64,000 bases of DNA from Osedax fenrisi (GCA_964019155.1 OZ025244.1:15774893-15838892), one strand, 5' to 3'; shown: positions 34,490 to 46,897, counted from the stretch's first letter. Translations and numbers: made by a program. Notes: generated by a model not told the origin, from the letters alone.

Positions 34490-34879
34490 AGCTATATATT
34501 TTATATTATAAAGATAAATATTGCATTTTTTTAATTATTATAATTATGATTTATTTCGATTTTTTATGAATTTATTAGAAAGCAGTTTAATTATAAATCA
34601 ATTATTATATAAAATATATTATCAAAATAATTTCTCTATTTTCAATAAATGTATATAATGGTTTTTCAGAATAAATCACTATATTTATATATCATAATTT
34701 TTAACAATGAATTGATTTCAATATTTACAAAAGATATTTGATTAAAAATATATTGATGATTTTTATTATGATTTTTATTTATATATATTAAAATTAATTT
34801 ATAATATAATATTATAAAATATTGATACATATGATATAAAATGATATATTATTTAATTAAATGTATTTGTATTTGTTTA
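34490..34879. other. AT-rich DNA, no gene seen
   Basis: Plain AT-rich sequence between the Ty3 relic and a hAT terminus. Confidence 0.6.
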
Positions 34880-35047
34880 CATTATTTTATTAGTAGATAC
34901 GTATCGTAGATACTATTTATGACTAATAGATACGATTACAAATAATATTTTAATTTTTATAATAGATACAAATACAAATACAAATGTATCTACGAAACTG
35001 ATTTTTTGCCTTACCAGATACTCTATCGGCGATACTGCCTAGCTCTG
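34880..35047 (-). mobile_element. hAT terminus, CAGAGCTAGGCA type
   Basis: Reading leftward from 35047 the minus strand begins CAGAGCTAGGCAGTATCGCC and passes into repeated TTTGTATCTA / GTATCTACGATA words, typical of hAT subterminal regions. The opposite end is not found. It abuts a CTA array. Confidence 0.6.
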
Positions 35048-35090
<43 letters not shown>

Positions 35091-35209
35091 AGACTACTAC
35101 TACTACTACTATAGTAGTACTAACCCAACAACTAACACTACCACAATAACTACTACTACCACAACCACTAACACTACCACCACTACTACCACAACCACTA
35201 CCACTAATA
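35048..35209. repeat. (CTA)n / (ACC)n array, 162 bp
   Basis: Pure ACT units, then mixed ACC/ACT/AAC triplets, squeezed between two hAT-type termini. Confidence 0.95.
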
Positions 35210-35505
35210 CAGGCCCGTAGCCCTTAGTGTTGTGGTGCAAGCACCACAACATACAGGTAAACTTAATAAATAATATTTATTATAAAAATAAAAAAGGTGA
35301 AAAATGATAGGTGTGTATTTAATATATCATTATAGGTGTGAACATTATGTAAACATATATGTAAATATATTTAAAGTTTTAGAGTTTTTAAATTTGTTTA
35401 TTTATCATATATTTAAATTCATCGCGTGAGAATGTACCCCTTTAAGACCAATACCTCCTATAACCTATGAGGTTATAGGAGGTATTGTTAAGACACGATA
35501 TGTAC

Positions 35506-35548
<43 letters not shown>
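35210..35548 (+). mobile_element. hAT terminus, CAGGCCCGTAGCC type
   Basis: Begins CAGGCCCGTAGCC directly after the triplet array and shares CACAACAT with the left end of the element at 58655. The far end was not found, so it is truncated or interrupted by the next hAT. A (TA)n run occupies 35509-35548. Confidence 0.65.
35449..35487. repeat. Perfect 18-bp-arm hairpin, copy 1
   Basis: CAATACCTCCTATAACCT, loop ATG, then the exact complement. Relatives lie at 39426-39462 and 58824-58863. Confidence 0.9.
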
Positions 35549-35552
<4 letters not shown>

Positions 35553-37995
35553 GCGTCGGAACAGGGGGGCGGGGGGTATCGGACCCCCCCTCATTCAAAA
35601 ATATGGGGGGGGCTAAGTATGTTTTGCCCCCCCCATGAAATGTGTATTAATAAATTGTATGTATATTAAATCTAGTATATTGTCTTTGTTAATACAAATT
35701 TTTGCTAAAGAATTTTACCAAACATATGGGGGGGGGGGCTAAATATTGTTTCCCCCCCCCCCCCCTCATCAATGAAATATGATAATATTCATGAGAATCT
35801 CTGAGATATACTTGTTATCTGGCGATATTAATGAAATTATTCAACTAAATCAATATGAATTATTAAATATTTGATTATAAGATATTAATGGAACTTTCTC
35901 AATTCAATGTGATGGAATTCAAGATATATCCAGAAGGACATTTTGGTGGTTCGATATTTGACATAAAAACTAGAAATTAAAGAAATATGCATATGAATAT
36001 GCAATATGACTGAGGATATATCCTTAGTATACAACTTAGAAAATATAGCAAATTTATCTGAACTTTAACAACTTGCCTATTTCTAAATTAAGAGTATCAT
36101 CATATGACGGTGGAGCTAATATGTATGGTCAATATAATAGTGTATAGAATAAAATAATGAATAGATAGCCAGTAACTTTGTATACACAATGTGGAGATCA
36201 TCAAGCTCACAAACGTAATAGCATAATCATTAGATAATAATATAAATATACGAAAAGCCTTAAGATTGGTTCATGATTTGGGATTATTATATTATAGGAT
36301 TATTATATTTATAATATACAAACTATCTAATTCCGGATTATATATAGGTATACATACTACTAATAATAACAAAGCAAATACATTGAAACCATTATGCCCA
36401 ACAAGTTGGACTGCGAAAATCATGTATTAAAACAACATTATATCAATATAGTGGTATAATCGATGCACTGATATAATATAAAAAATTAGATTATATTACC
36501 AATGACCACAAATATATTGCAAATTTATTATTAAAAAATATGAATAAGTTAAATATTTGTTCTATGAATATTTCAAGTTTGATAATAGAAAGCTTGGATA
36601 TGAACTTAATAGTATGAAGGTGAACGCTTTCGTGATACCAATAAATACTATTGAAGGTAACATTTATAAAAAATATACTTGAATGCATATATGATTATAA
36701 TTATATATATCATAATAAAAATCAATAATAAATAAACATAAAGGATCATATAATAGTAAAGATGATTCTAATTAAATTGAATAATGATAGAAATAATTTG
36801 CACACATTCATTGAAGATATAGAAACAAAAGTATTTTATATTTTATATATACAAGTTTTTATATTGAATCAAGGTTAATAAGCTACTTTTATAAACATAT
36901 TATATAAACATATCATAAAATACAAAATAGCTTATAATAAATGTTTATAATAAAATATTATAATAATTTATTTTTAATTTAAATATATCTAATTTAATTT
37001 TCCAAGTATATCTAATTCAGAGAATAATAATAAGACATATAATATAAATTATTATAAATGTATGTATGTATGAGATTAATAGTAATGACAGTTCAAAAGA
37101 CTATGCAAGGTACCTCATCTAGATAAAATAATATAACATTGTTAATGTTATGTTAATATAAGAATGTGATTATAATCTATGGATATGATCAGTTAATATG
37201 TTAATATACTTTATCATTCATATTTACAGAATAAAATATACTGAGTTGTTTGATTCCATAATGATGCAAATTAAAACCAAATTGTATACTAAGGAAACAT
37301 TATTTATACATTCTTAAAGGAATCATTATTACAAATAATATAATTCATGAAAAAAAGGTTTGTTTTTCTAGATTAATCTTATTAATCCTATTAATTGTCT
37401 ACACTAAATATATGTTATTAACAAATGTATGAAGAATTAATGATTGAAAGATCGAATTTCCATATAATAAAACCAATCAATAAGTTCAATACCATCTGAT
37501 GAGGATAAACATATACATGATGGAAAAATCTCCTAAAATTAAAAAAATATTTTCCGGCATAATAGATTTGATCAAATTATATTGGTTTGCCCCTCAAGTT
37601 CGGTGTCATGTTAGCGTGGATTTAGTAAGCTACAAATAATAAATACGTGGTTACGATCTACTATGCTAGATAGTAGATTAAATGCATTAGTAATGGCAAA
37701 TGTCAATCAAAAAATAATTCACACAATTGAGATGGGTATATTTATAAATAAAAATCTATATTTATATAATAATAAATTATATAATGTTTATTATTTATTT
37801 TCTAATATATTCCTACTTATTGTTATCAAAATTAAATATTATTAATTGCATATTAAATGGTTAACATAGACTAACGAGGTATACGATATTAATAAGATAT
37901 AATTAGTAATTATATTAGTAGTAAATAATAGGATATATAATATAAAATAGAAATAAATAGCCCCCCCCCATAAAAAATATCGTTCCGACGCCCCT
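35549..37995 (+). mobile_element. hAT (ZMYM1/TTF-type) transposon, decayed
   Basis: Inverted ends AGGGGCGTCGGAAC and, at the right, GTTCCGACGCCCCT, both facing (TA)n. Poly-G/poly-C runs lie just inside. Transposase relics on the + strand are in the correct order: YDGGANMYGQYNSV at about 36102, LCPTSWTAK at about 36391 (family consensus LCPTRWT) and RSTMLDSRLNALVMANVNQ at about 37655 (C-terminal dimerisation region). No long frame survives. Confidence 0.85.
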
Positions 37996-38036
37996 ATATA
38001 TATATATATATAATATGTTAGTTATTATTAGAATTA

Positions 38037-39329
38037 CCAAAGATTTTCCGAAGGAAAGATATAACACTTACGCGAAATCGTGTAATTCGAATTTGTATAC
38101 AAAATACCCCAGTGCCACATATAGCGGGTTATTTTAGGAACTATGTGTTATTTATAATGTAAATTCGTATTTAACTATACACTTTTAAAATGTTAAATAG
38201 TGGATAGAAGGGAGTAGTGGAGGATATTTTGTATGACTTTGTAGAATTGTAATATATCGATGAATAGTTGATGTTATAATTTCATATTTTCAAATGTAAT
38301 AGAATATGTATCGTTATATATTATTGCTATTTTAATTTTTACTTTAACTAATATATTTCTAGTATTAATATCTGTTTAGTTACACTCAAAAAATAACGAA
38401 AAAATAGCGCTAGAAGGGAGTAGTGGATTTTAGTACCAACATAAATCAATAGGTGTCTCGCTATATATACTCGATTCATTATTTCAGTTTTTATTATTTT
38501 AATAATATATTTTGTAATATCCATGCCGACGCACGTTATTTCAGTTTTTATTATTTTAATTACACGCATTTTATTTAAGATTTAGATTTTAAAAATTTTG
38601 AACAATAATTAATGAAAAACATTAGACCTATATTACTCGATTTTGATTGGTTTATTTTCATCCACTATATCCTTCTCATTTCGTCCACTATACCCATTTG
38701 AATATGGTACTTTAGAATACCTATATATTTTTACTAATACAATATTTCCACATACTATAAACATAACTTAATAGATAACAAATTATATTTTATTAATATA
38801 TAAGAAAATATGTATTTATAATTAATAATCAATGCAGTACAGTACATTTCCAAAACTGGTTTTTATGGAATTTTGAAAAAAAAATATTATGTAATTAATT
38901 TAATATATTGATTAATTATTTTTGAAAAAAAATTACTCATTATTGTAGATATTGTAATTGTCTAAATATTTTGTATATATCTTTTTTTTGTATCTATGAC
39001 CATTTTCGCGTAAATGTAAATTACCACTACTCCCTTCTCGTCCGCTACTCCCTTCTACCCCCTAATATGCTTTAAATTAATATTTATATGATGAAAACTA
39101 AGTGTTCATTATTAATATATAACAAACAAATATGATATTTATGTTTTAAATGCTATAAGTATATATTTGGTGAGTAAAAGCTAATTTATATTGCATGTAA
39201 TTTAATAGAGCAATGAAAACATTGTTTTATGCAAACATGTTTGCAGAGCCGAACCTAAATCTATTTCAGTGATTTCGATACTATAGTACTACAGTATAGT
39301 GTTATATCTTTGCTTCGCAAAAACTTTGG
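38037..39329. mobile_element. MITE, CCAAAGATTTTCC family, with nested insertion
   Basis: Left end CCAAAGATTTTCCGAAGG, right end complementary (CGCAAAAACTTTGG). A 5-bp duplication AATTA flanks it (38032-38036, 39330-39334). Net length without the nested element is about 428 bp. Relatives: 6072-6456 and 56911-57410. Confidence 0.85.
38200..39062. mobile_element. TA-flanked 863-bp element nested in the MITE
   Basis: Ends are GTGGATAGAAGGGAGTAGTG and, read inward from the right, GGGGGTAGAAGGGAGTAGCG (19 of 22 terminal bases agree). TA is duplicated at 38198-38199 and 39063-39064. The MITE copy at 6.2 kb shows the empty site with a single TA. AGAAGGGAGTAGTGG recurs inside near 38411 and 39030. 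The short minus-strand frame inside (38348-38569) has no recognisable content, so the element is non-autonomous. Confidence 0.9.
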
Positions 39330-39425
39330 AATTACCCTATTATATTATACAATTCTTATGGGCCCATATATTTTGTGTGCATGTTCCCATACATGTTTTG
39401 TGCATGTGCCCATAGTATGCTTAAG

Positions 39426-39462
39426 CAATACATCCTATAACCTCGATGTTATAGGATATATT
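39426..39462. repeat. Hairpin related to 35449-35487, copy 2
   Basis: CAATACATCCTATAAC then its near complement, sharing CCTATAACCTC with the other copies. Confidence 0.75.
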
Positions 39463-39526
39463 GGCTAAATCGGCTCGCTGATTAGTACTATTCGAAGATT
39501 AGTCCTAAAACAATTAAATTATCGGA

Positions 39527-39620
39527 TTATGGTCAAAAGCTTCGCGATTGATGCGCGATTTGTATGCACGCAAACTTGTTTATTCGAATTAGTGAATTGA
39601 CAATAGCTTATGATTTTCCA
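39527..39620. repeat. Inverted dispersed repeat, left copy
   Basis: TGGTCAAAAGCTTCGCGATT onward. A well-conserved inverted copy lies at 41842-41947, so the pair flanks the hAT between them. Confidence 0.85.
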
Positions 39621-39675
39621 TTATAATTAGCGTATGTCTATTTATAGACTATCATACATGCAACGGCTTATCATT

Positions 39676-39720
<45 letters not shown>

Positions 39721-39721
<1 letters not shown>

Positions 39722-41680
39722 GGGGCGTCACATAAGGGGGGGTGGGGGGGACATGTCCCCCTACTTTTAAAACTGGGGGGGACATCATATCAAAATCCCC
39801 CCCACTTTTAGGCCACCAAAAAATTAATATAATAATATATTACTATAGAGACTTTCTTCATATTGTTTATTATCCTTATATATATTATATATTATTATAA
39901 TATATAGAGACTTTCTTCATATTGTTTATTATCCTTATATATATTATATATTATAATAATATAGTAATATATTATTATATTAATTTTTTTAATATTATTA
40001 TATAACATATATATTGTATACAGTCTATAATCCATTATTTAATTATTAAATTAACTATACAAAAATAATTATTTTATGACTTTATTATAGAAATAGAGTA
40101 ATAAAATCATTGTTTTTTGTATAGTAAATTTAATAATTGGAAAACTATTGTTTATAAACGAATATATTCAATAGAAATGAATATATTCAATTATAATATG
40201 TGTAAATCCTAGTACCTGAAACAATTATTGACATAAGCAATGCTAATCATCCAGATGTCAAAAATATTCCAATAACAATACATGGTACAAGGAAATTGAA
40301 TTTTCAGACCAAATGGTTCAAATTATTTCCATGGCTTAATTGGGATATTTCAATTAAGAAGAAACACTACGTTCAAAATTGTATTTAAAAAAAAATAAAA
40401 AAATATTATATTGAAAACAAGATATATAATTAGTTATCTATCATTTCATAAAAAGATTATACTTAAATTCGCTATATTTATGAGTATAAATGATGTTTTA
40501 TAACACCTACTATTATAGATAAATATTAATTATAATTGTATGAAAATATTTCACTAACCTTTATAGCTGTTTTCTCAGAATATTGATTTTATGAATGTTG
40601 CTTTACTAAAAAGTCCGGAACTTTTATTCTATTCTAAAATTTTTTTATAATTTTCAGAATATTTAGATAACATTCAAATACATAATACTATTGTCTCAAA
40701 AAAAATATAATCTAATAATACAAATTGTATTTCTATTTTTCTTAATTTTTTTTATTTTTTGTTTAAATTACTCCTATTATAAAAAAAATGTATATAATAA
40801 AAAAAAAAGACAAACATATTATAGAATGATGTATTATTATTATAAATGCCACAAAAGTATGTAAAATATTTAAAATATTTAAAATATTTCAAGTTGGAGA
40901 GTTTTTAAAACTAGTCATTTTCGTATCTATTTACATGTAAGCCCTAGAACGTAGTGTTTCCTTTTAAGAAAATGACTTGTCATCTGTGTTCTAGTTTAAA
41001 TGAAAATCAACGGAATAAATTTAAATGCACTGATTTGGCATATATAAGTAAAGGTTATCTAAATTGGAAAAAAGCAATATCTCGTTTTTCAGATAACTCA
41101 AAGTCTGCATTACATAGCCATGCTATGGAAGTATGCCACATTAAATCTATAACTCCATTGTTATATAATCAACAAGATGCACAATTGAAGAAAAACAATA
41201 TAGCTTTAAAACATATTTTAACATCCATTAAATTTGTAGTATCTCACAATATTACTTAGATGGTAATGTTAGAGAGTTAATAGTATTAATATGCAATGAT
41301 ATTCCTGAGCTCAAAGCATGGTTTAATACAGAAAATCGAAAATCTCTAATTTCCACCACAATACAGAATGAAATTATAGCAATATATGCTAATAATATTA
41401 AAAAGAATATATTAAAAAATATACATGGACACTATAGCATTATGTGAGATGGTACGCAAGATATTTCTGGTCAATAATTAGAAGTTATTTCTAACGATCG
41501 ACTAAATAATCTACTGTTATGTCATATTCACAAATAACTATTGAATGAAGTTGATGATGATAGTGTAATGCGTTGATTTATTATGCAATCAGAATGGAGA
41601 AGATCCATGTTTAAATAAATAATGTCATACATTTTATTTGAAAATATCCCCCCCACATTTGTTGACCCTGTGACGCCCCT
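39721..41680 (+). mobile_element. hAT (ZMYM1/TTF-type) transposon, 1.96 kb, decayed
   Basis: Ends AGGGGCGTCACA and TGTGACGCCCCT (one base offset at the right), flanked by TA runs. Transposase relics: FQTKWFKLFPWLNWD near 40300; a 101-codon frame at 40954-41259 with a CHLC pair, YLNWKKAISRF and SALHSHAMEVCH (TTF-type zinc finger and following block); and DGTQDISGQ near 41450, the conserved block around the first catalytic Asp. A different family member from 35549-37995, with a distinct terminal sequence. Confidence 0.85.
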
Positions 41681-41699
41681 ATATATATGTGTGTGTGTG

Positions 41700-42600
41700 A
41701 GTGTATGTTTTATAGGCTCACTCGGGATGTAATGCAGCTAAAAAAACCTAGCAATATTAAAACTAAACCCAACAATACCCAACAAAACCAAATCAAACAA
41801 GTGAAAATAACTAAAACTAAAAATATTAATGTTTGTACAAACAATCATACGGCGTATGATTCATACGCTATTGTAAATTCACTAATTCGAATAAACAATT
41901 TTGTGGGCGTTCAAATCGCGCATCAATCGCGAAGCTTTTGACCAGGTACCAAATTATCAGGAAATTGTTAAAAATTCTAGTGTCTATGATTATAATAATA
42001 TTGACCTATGCCCTTTAAAATATTCATATTTGGATTTGTATATTAGCTATTCGAAATATATTACAAGTTTAATTTACAATATTGGTTTTCATAGATACTT
42101 ATAAATATCAATTAATAAGGTATATTATAAGTTCACTTATTTAATATAAAATTACTTCATACTATTACCTAATAATACTTAATTTATACATATAACAAAG
42201 TTTAAAAAATATTTAAATATTTGTGTCTTACAATTTTAAATTATTTAATTTATCATAACATTTATTTTATTAATTTGTCATTGAATATGAAATCATGAAT
42301 GTGGATCCAGAATATGACCTATATGTCAATGTAGGTAACAATTTTATTAAATATTAAACATATTGAAATAATCACAATAATACAAATTATATTACTTTAA
42401 TATAATATTAAATATATTATTAAATTTAATTTAAATATTTAAAATTATTAAATACAAATTACAATTGGATAATATCGAATATAGCCCAGTTTGTTTTAAT
42501 TGCGATTGACGAGGTCAAACTTAATGTATTGAATATGAATGACTATATACATTTAAATTTAAATTATTATATTGATTATAACAAGGTGTTATTAACAATT
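41700..42600. other. Repeat fragments and AT-rich DNA
   Basis: A partial copy of the ~106-bp unit (TTTATAGGCTCACTCGGGAT) at 41710-41800, the right copy of the inverted repeat at 41842-41947, then AT-rich sequence. No gene seen. Confidence 0.7.
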
Positions 42601-42633
42601 TGTTATAATGAAAATATTGGTTTATGGACATTA

Positions 42634-42743
42634 CGCGGTATTAGATTACGCGGTATACCAATGCGCGGTATTAAAAATACGTTTCTTAATACGCGGTATA
42701 CACATCCGCGGTATTATAAATGCATTTTACCAATTCGCGGTAT
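42634..42743. promoter_or_regulatory. Six phased CGCGGTAT words at the transposon end
   Basis: CGCGGTAT starts at 42634, 42649, 42664, 42692, 42707 and 42736: gaps of 15, 15, 28, 15 and 29, close to multiples of about 14.5. Most are mirrored at the right end. Regular spacing suggests a protein-binding array, perhaps for transposase. Confidence 0.6.
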
Positions 42744-43821
42744 TTTAATAATATAAAATATGTGTATAATCTTAGATTATATTTATGCAAATTTATACAA
42801 TATAATAATGTATATAATATATTTTAATTATTTAAATATAATACTATTACCAAACATATATAAATGCGTACTTATATATCAATTATAACGTAAATAAACA
42901 GTAAAAGTTGTACTGAGTAAAACGTATGAAAACGTTTTAAAATTTGCATTATTTGACAAATAATATTTGTATCTATATATTTAGATAATAAATGTAACAT
43001 TGATATAATGATTGTAGCATTATTAAAGTATTGTAATACTATATTATATCATACAGATTCGTAGCCTACTTATATATTAAGATTATCATTGTTAATGTAA
43101 ATAAATACGTTTTTAAATTAAAATTTTCATTATTTATATTAAATATATAAAAAATAATTATAGCAATTTTTATTTTGTAGTTAGAATAAAATTATTAATA
43201 CCATTAGAAAGAGGATGAAAAAGTAATATAAGGTTCATATTTTACTTTTTTGATATAATTAATAATACAAAAGTTATGGTCAAAAGAATGGCCAGATTTG
43301 AGGGTATTCATTCAAACAGCTATTACATTTAAATATACAGATATTTTGGTAATTTAATTCTGTTCAACTAATATTCACTGTTTTTATAATTTTTTTCACA
43401 TATTATTTTAAATATGATATTACATTATATGAAATAAAAAAAATCTATTATATTATAAAAAAAATATTTAGTTTAAATTTAATTTAAAATTATAATTATT
43501 ATTCTATAATAATAATTTTAATTTTAAATAATAATATAATATAATAATATTTTGTATTTACTAATAATTACTGAAATAATCCAATTTACACTAAATTAGT
43601 ATGATAATTTTCTAATTAATATTCATTTACAAACTCAGTTTATACAGTATACTGTACTATAGTACTTATTGTGTACAGTTTAAAACTGTATATGAATGTT
43701 CACTGTAGTTATTTGATAATTATATATATATTTTATATATATTTTTTAGTTTATTCTTTTTAATTTTCGTTTATATTCTATGAACCTCTGTATTTCATGT
43801 CTGATTTAAATAAATAAATAA

Positions 43822-43865
<44 letters not shown>

Positions 43866-44058
43866 AATACATTACATACTTACAAACTAAACTAGTCTAT
43901 TATAAAATACTTGATAAAACATAGACCTATTATTGATTGCAATTAGCTTAACTTGAATAATAAATGAAAAAGATAATAAATGCATTTCTGTCATTGGTAG
44001 GTGTATAAATGCTTTATTCTTATTGTTATATTTGCCATTCTACAACAGTGGGATAGTG

Positions 44059-44066
44059 TATATAAA
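44059..44066 (+). promoter_or_regulatory. Possible TATA box
   Basis: TATATAAA about 90 nt upstream of the ATG at 44157, in a stretch of more balanced composition than its surroundings. Suggestive only. Confidence 0.4.
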
Positions 44067-44156
44067 GACAGTAATGTGTATATTAGTTTATTACTTTTTT
44101 CTAAACTTGTATACATTGTAAGTTGTACGTGAAATTAAGTTAAGAAGCACACAGTT

Positions 44157-44498
44157 ATGATGTTTGTAATAGATTGCAGCATAGCAAATGTAATACAGGG
44201 GTTAGTAGAGTTATTTATAGAGGCTGTATGTAAGAGGGAAGAAATAGATTGGAGATGTATAAATTGTTATGAGGTAGAAGTAGAGAATAATGTAGATGTA
44301 GAAGGTGATAATTATGTAGAGGTAGAAGTAGATAATGATGTAGAGGTAAAAGGTGAGAATGATATAGAGGTTGATGGTGATAATGATGTATATGTAGAAG
44401 TAGAGAATTATGTAGAGGTAGAAGGTTATAATTATGTAGGGGTAGAAGTAGAGTTTCTAATGTATGTTATAATTCGAAAAGAACTATGGAAAAATTAA
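44157..44498 (+). CDS. Small acidic repeat protein inside the MULE-like element
   Basis: A 113-codon frame. Residues 1-38 are non-repetitive (MMFVIDCSIANVIQGLVELF, then a Cys-containing stretch with WRCINC). Residues about 39-102 are a repeat of roughly eight residues of the form VEVEGDNY/VEVEVDND, encoded by a 24-nt minisatellite with GAGGTAGAAG. The end is VIIRKELWKN. Strongly negative overall. I do not recognise it, and acidic repeats can arise from minisatellite growth alone. It is the only sizeable frame in the element and has a TATA-like word upstream. It may be element cargo, a captured gene piece or a chance ORF. Confidence 0.4.
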   Translation: MMFVIDCSIANVIQGLVELFIEAVCKREEIDWRCINCYEVEVENNVDVEGDNYVEVEVDNDVEVKGENDIEVDGDNDVYVEVENYVEVEGYNYVGVEVEFLMYVIIRKELWKN

Positions 44499-44609
44499 AG
44501 AAACAAATTTTTAATTTTTTAAATTATCACCGATAATGTTATAATTCGAAAAGAACTATGGACAAATTAAAGAAACAAATTTTTAATTTTTAAAATTATC
44601 ACCGATAAT
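44466..44609. repeat. 72-bp tandem duplication
   Basis: GTTATAATTCGAAAAGAACT starts copies at 44466 and 44538. The first overlaps the end of the acidic ORF. Confidence 0.9.
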
Positions 44610-46702
44610 CCATCAATAATCTAATAATGTTGTATATATAATTGTTTATTAACTGTCTACATAGTGAATTATAATACTAATAAATGCCTATGATTTACGT
44701 TTAAATTATATTCACTAAATATAGTAGATATATTCCATTTTAGGCTATAGAGATCCATGGATATATCTATAGATATACATATATGCTGCTATTGGAGATT
44801 GGGCATAAAAAGTTAACTGTTTTAAATTCAACGCTGGTACTTTTTCATATCGTCATTATTATTATATTATCTAAAATTGTATATTTACCCATATTAATTT
44901 GTTAACATTATATATTTTGATAACATAAAATGATATACTTACCTAATAATTACCTAATTGGACTTGGTTCTGAATACTGATGTTCAAATTACCTTTATAT
45001 TTAAAATTCGTAAGAAATCGTGGAAATTTGGTGAATATATATTACAAAGCCATGTAATTTCGTTATATCATTATATTGTTGTGTTTAGATGTTATAAGTT
45101 TAACTTATAACTAAACGCATCTGTTTATACACCAAAATAAATATTGAAACACACCATTAGTAATCATATGATTATTTAGATGATATATATATCTTATTTA
45201 TTTAAGAAAATATGTAATTGAATAAAGTAAATAATGTAAAGTATATTTGCCAAACTATAACATGCCCATTTGAATAAATCATTATTTATTACATTATAAT
45301 GTATAACATACTATATGTAAATATACAGATATTGTACAAAATAATAAAATAAATATGAAATATAGTTTGATAAATATATACAGCAGTGAAATATTTTGGA
45401 AATCTTTAGCAGCTTAACATAAATTGATACTTCTTAGCTTTGTAATCTGTAATAATAAATATATTGTAAATTAATTGTGAAGTTAAAATTGAAATGTTGT
45501 TATTATTTGTATAGTAAATTTATTTATTTATTCAATATTATTTAAAAAAAATTAATTTAAAAATTAAAAAAAATTCATATAAAAAGTTGAAAAAAATAGT
45601 TTTTTTATTTCATATAATGTCATAATATCATATATAATCAAAAATATCAAATATAATATCATATTTAAAATAATATGTGAAAAAAAATATAAAAACATTG
45701 AATATTAGTTGAACAGAATTAAATTACCAAAATATCTGTATATTTAAATGTAATAGCTGTCTGAATTAATACCCTCAAATCTGGCCATTCTTTTGACCAT
45801 AACTTTTGTATTATTAATTATATCAAAAAAGTAAAATATGAACCTTATATTACTTTTTCATCCTCTTTCTAATGGTATTAATAATTTTATTCTAACTACA
45901 AAATAAAAATTGCTATAATTATTTTTTATATATTTAATATAAATAATGAAAATTTTAATTTAAAAACGTATTTATTTACATTAACAATGATAATCTTAAT
46001 ATATAAGTAGGCTACGAATCTGTATGATATAATATAGTATTACAATACTTTAATAATGCTACAATCATCATATCAATGTTACATCATGTAATACATGTAT
46101 TATCTAAATATATAGATACAAATAATGCAAATTTTAAAACGTTTTCATACGTTTTACTCAGTACAACTTTTACTGTTTATTTACATTATCATTGATATAT
46201 AAGTACGCATTTATATATGTTTGGTAATAGTATTATATTTAAATAATTAAAATATATTATATACATTATTATATTGTATAAATTTGCATAAATATAATCT
46301 AAGATTATACACATATTTTATATTATTAAAATACCGCGAATTGGTAAAATGCATTTATAATACCGCGGATGTGTATACCGCGTAATTAAGAAACGTATTT
46401 TTAATACCGCGCATTGGTATACCGCGTAATCTAATACCGCGTAATGTCCTGACACCGAAAATATTGTATTATTATAATTTTTATAATAATACTTAGTTAC
46501 TATAATAATACTATTATAATAAATATACTTAGTATAATACTATATTTTAATTATAACAACTAATGGTTAGTTGTTATAATTATTATAATAATTATAATTA
46601 AAAATATATAGCCATATACACTGTTTGTAAAATTTATATATTTAATTAATAGGATTTTATTTCACAATTCGAAACAATATATATGCAGTTATAATACGAA
46701 TA

Positions 46703-46895
46703 CCAGTAAACTGGGACCACTTTCGAAATAAAATTCGGACCACTTTTGAATAAGATTCGGCCCATTTTTAAATAACTATATATAGTATACTTCTATAATA
46801 TAGGTTAAAGCATAAAAGTGGTCCGAGTTTTCTTCAAAAGTGGTCCGAATTTAATTTAAAAAGTGGTCCCAGTTTACCTGGTCCGAGTTTACTGG
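46703..46895. mobile_element. 193-bp TA-flanked MITE, CCAGTAAACT termini
   Basis: Ends CCAGTAAACTGGGACCACTT and CGAGTTTACTGG, each next to TA (46701-46702, 46896-46897). GGTCCGA / GGACCACTTTT words recur in both orientations, so most of the element folds back. Non-coding. Confidence 0.85.
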
Positions 46896-46897
46896 TA

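Larger units (their letters stand above)
42619..46456. mobile_element. MULE-like foldback transposon with ~830-860-bp inverted arms
   Basis: The left arm (42619 to about 43450) and right arm (about 45598 to 46456) are near-exact reverse complements beginning GG, then GGACATTACGCGGTATTAGA. The 9-bp sequence GAAAATATT directly flanks both ends (42610-42618, 46457-46465). Very long terminal repeats with a 9-bp duplication fit the Mutator-like superfamily. The 2.1-kb centre has no transposase but carries a small acidic ORF (44157-44498). The arms differ mainly by small indels, so the insertion is fairly young. Confidence 0.85.

Noticed and set aside
36491..36688. 65-codon minus-strand ORF
   Set aside because: Lies within the decayed hAT, whose transposase relics are on the plus strand.
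38348..38569. 73-codon minus-strand ORF
   Set aside because: Low-complexity frame inside a non-autonomous TA-flanked element, partly made of an internal duplication.
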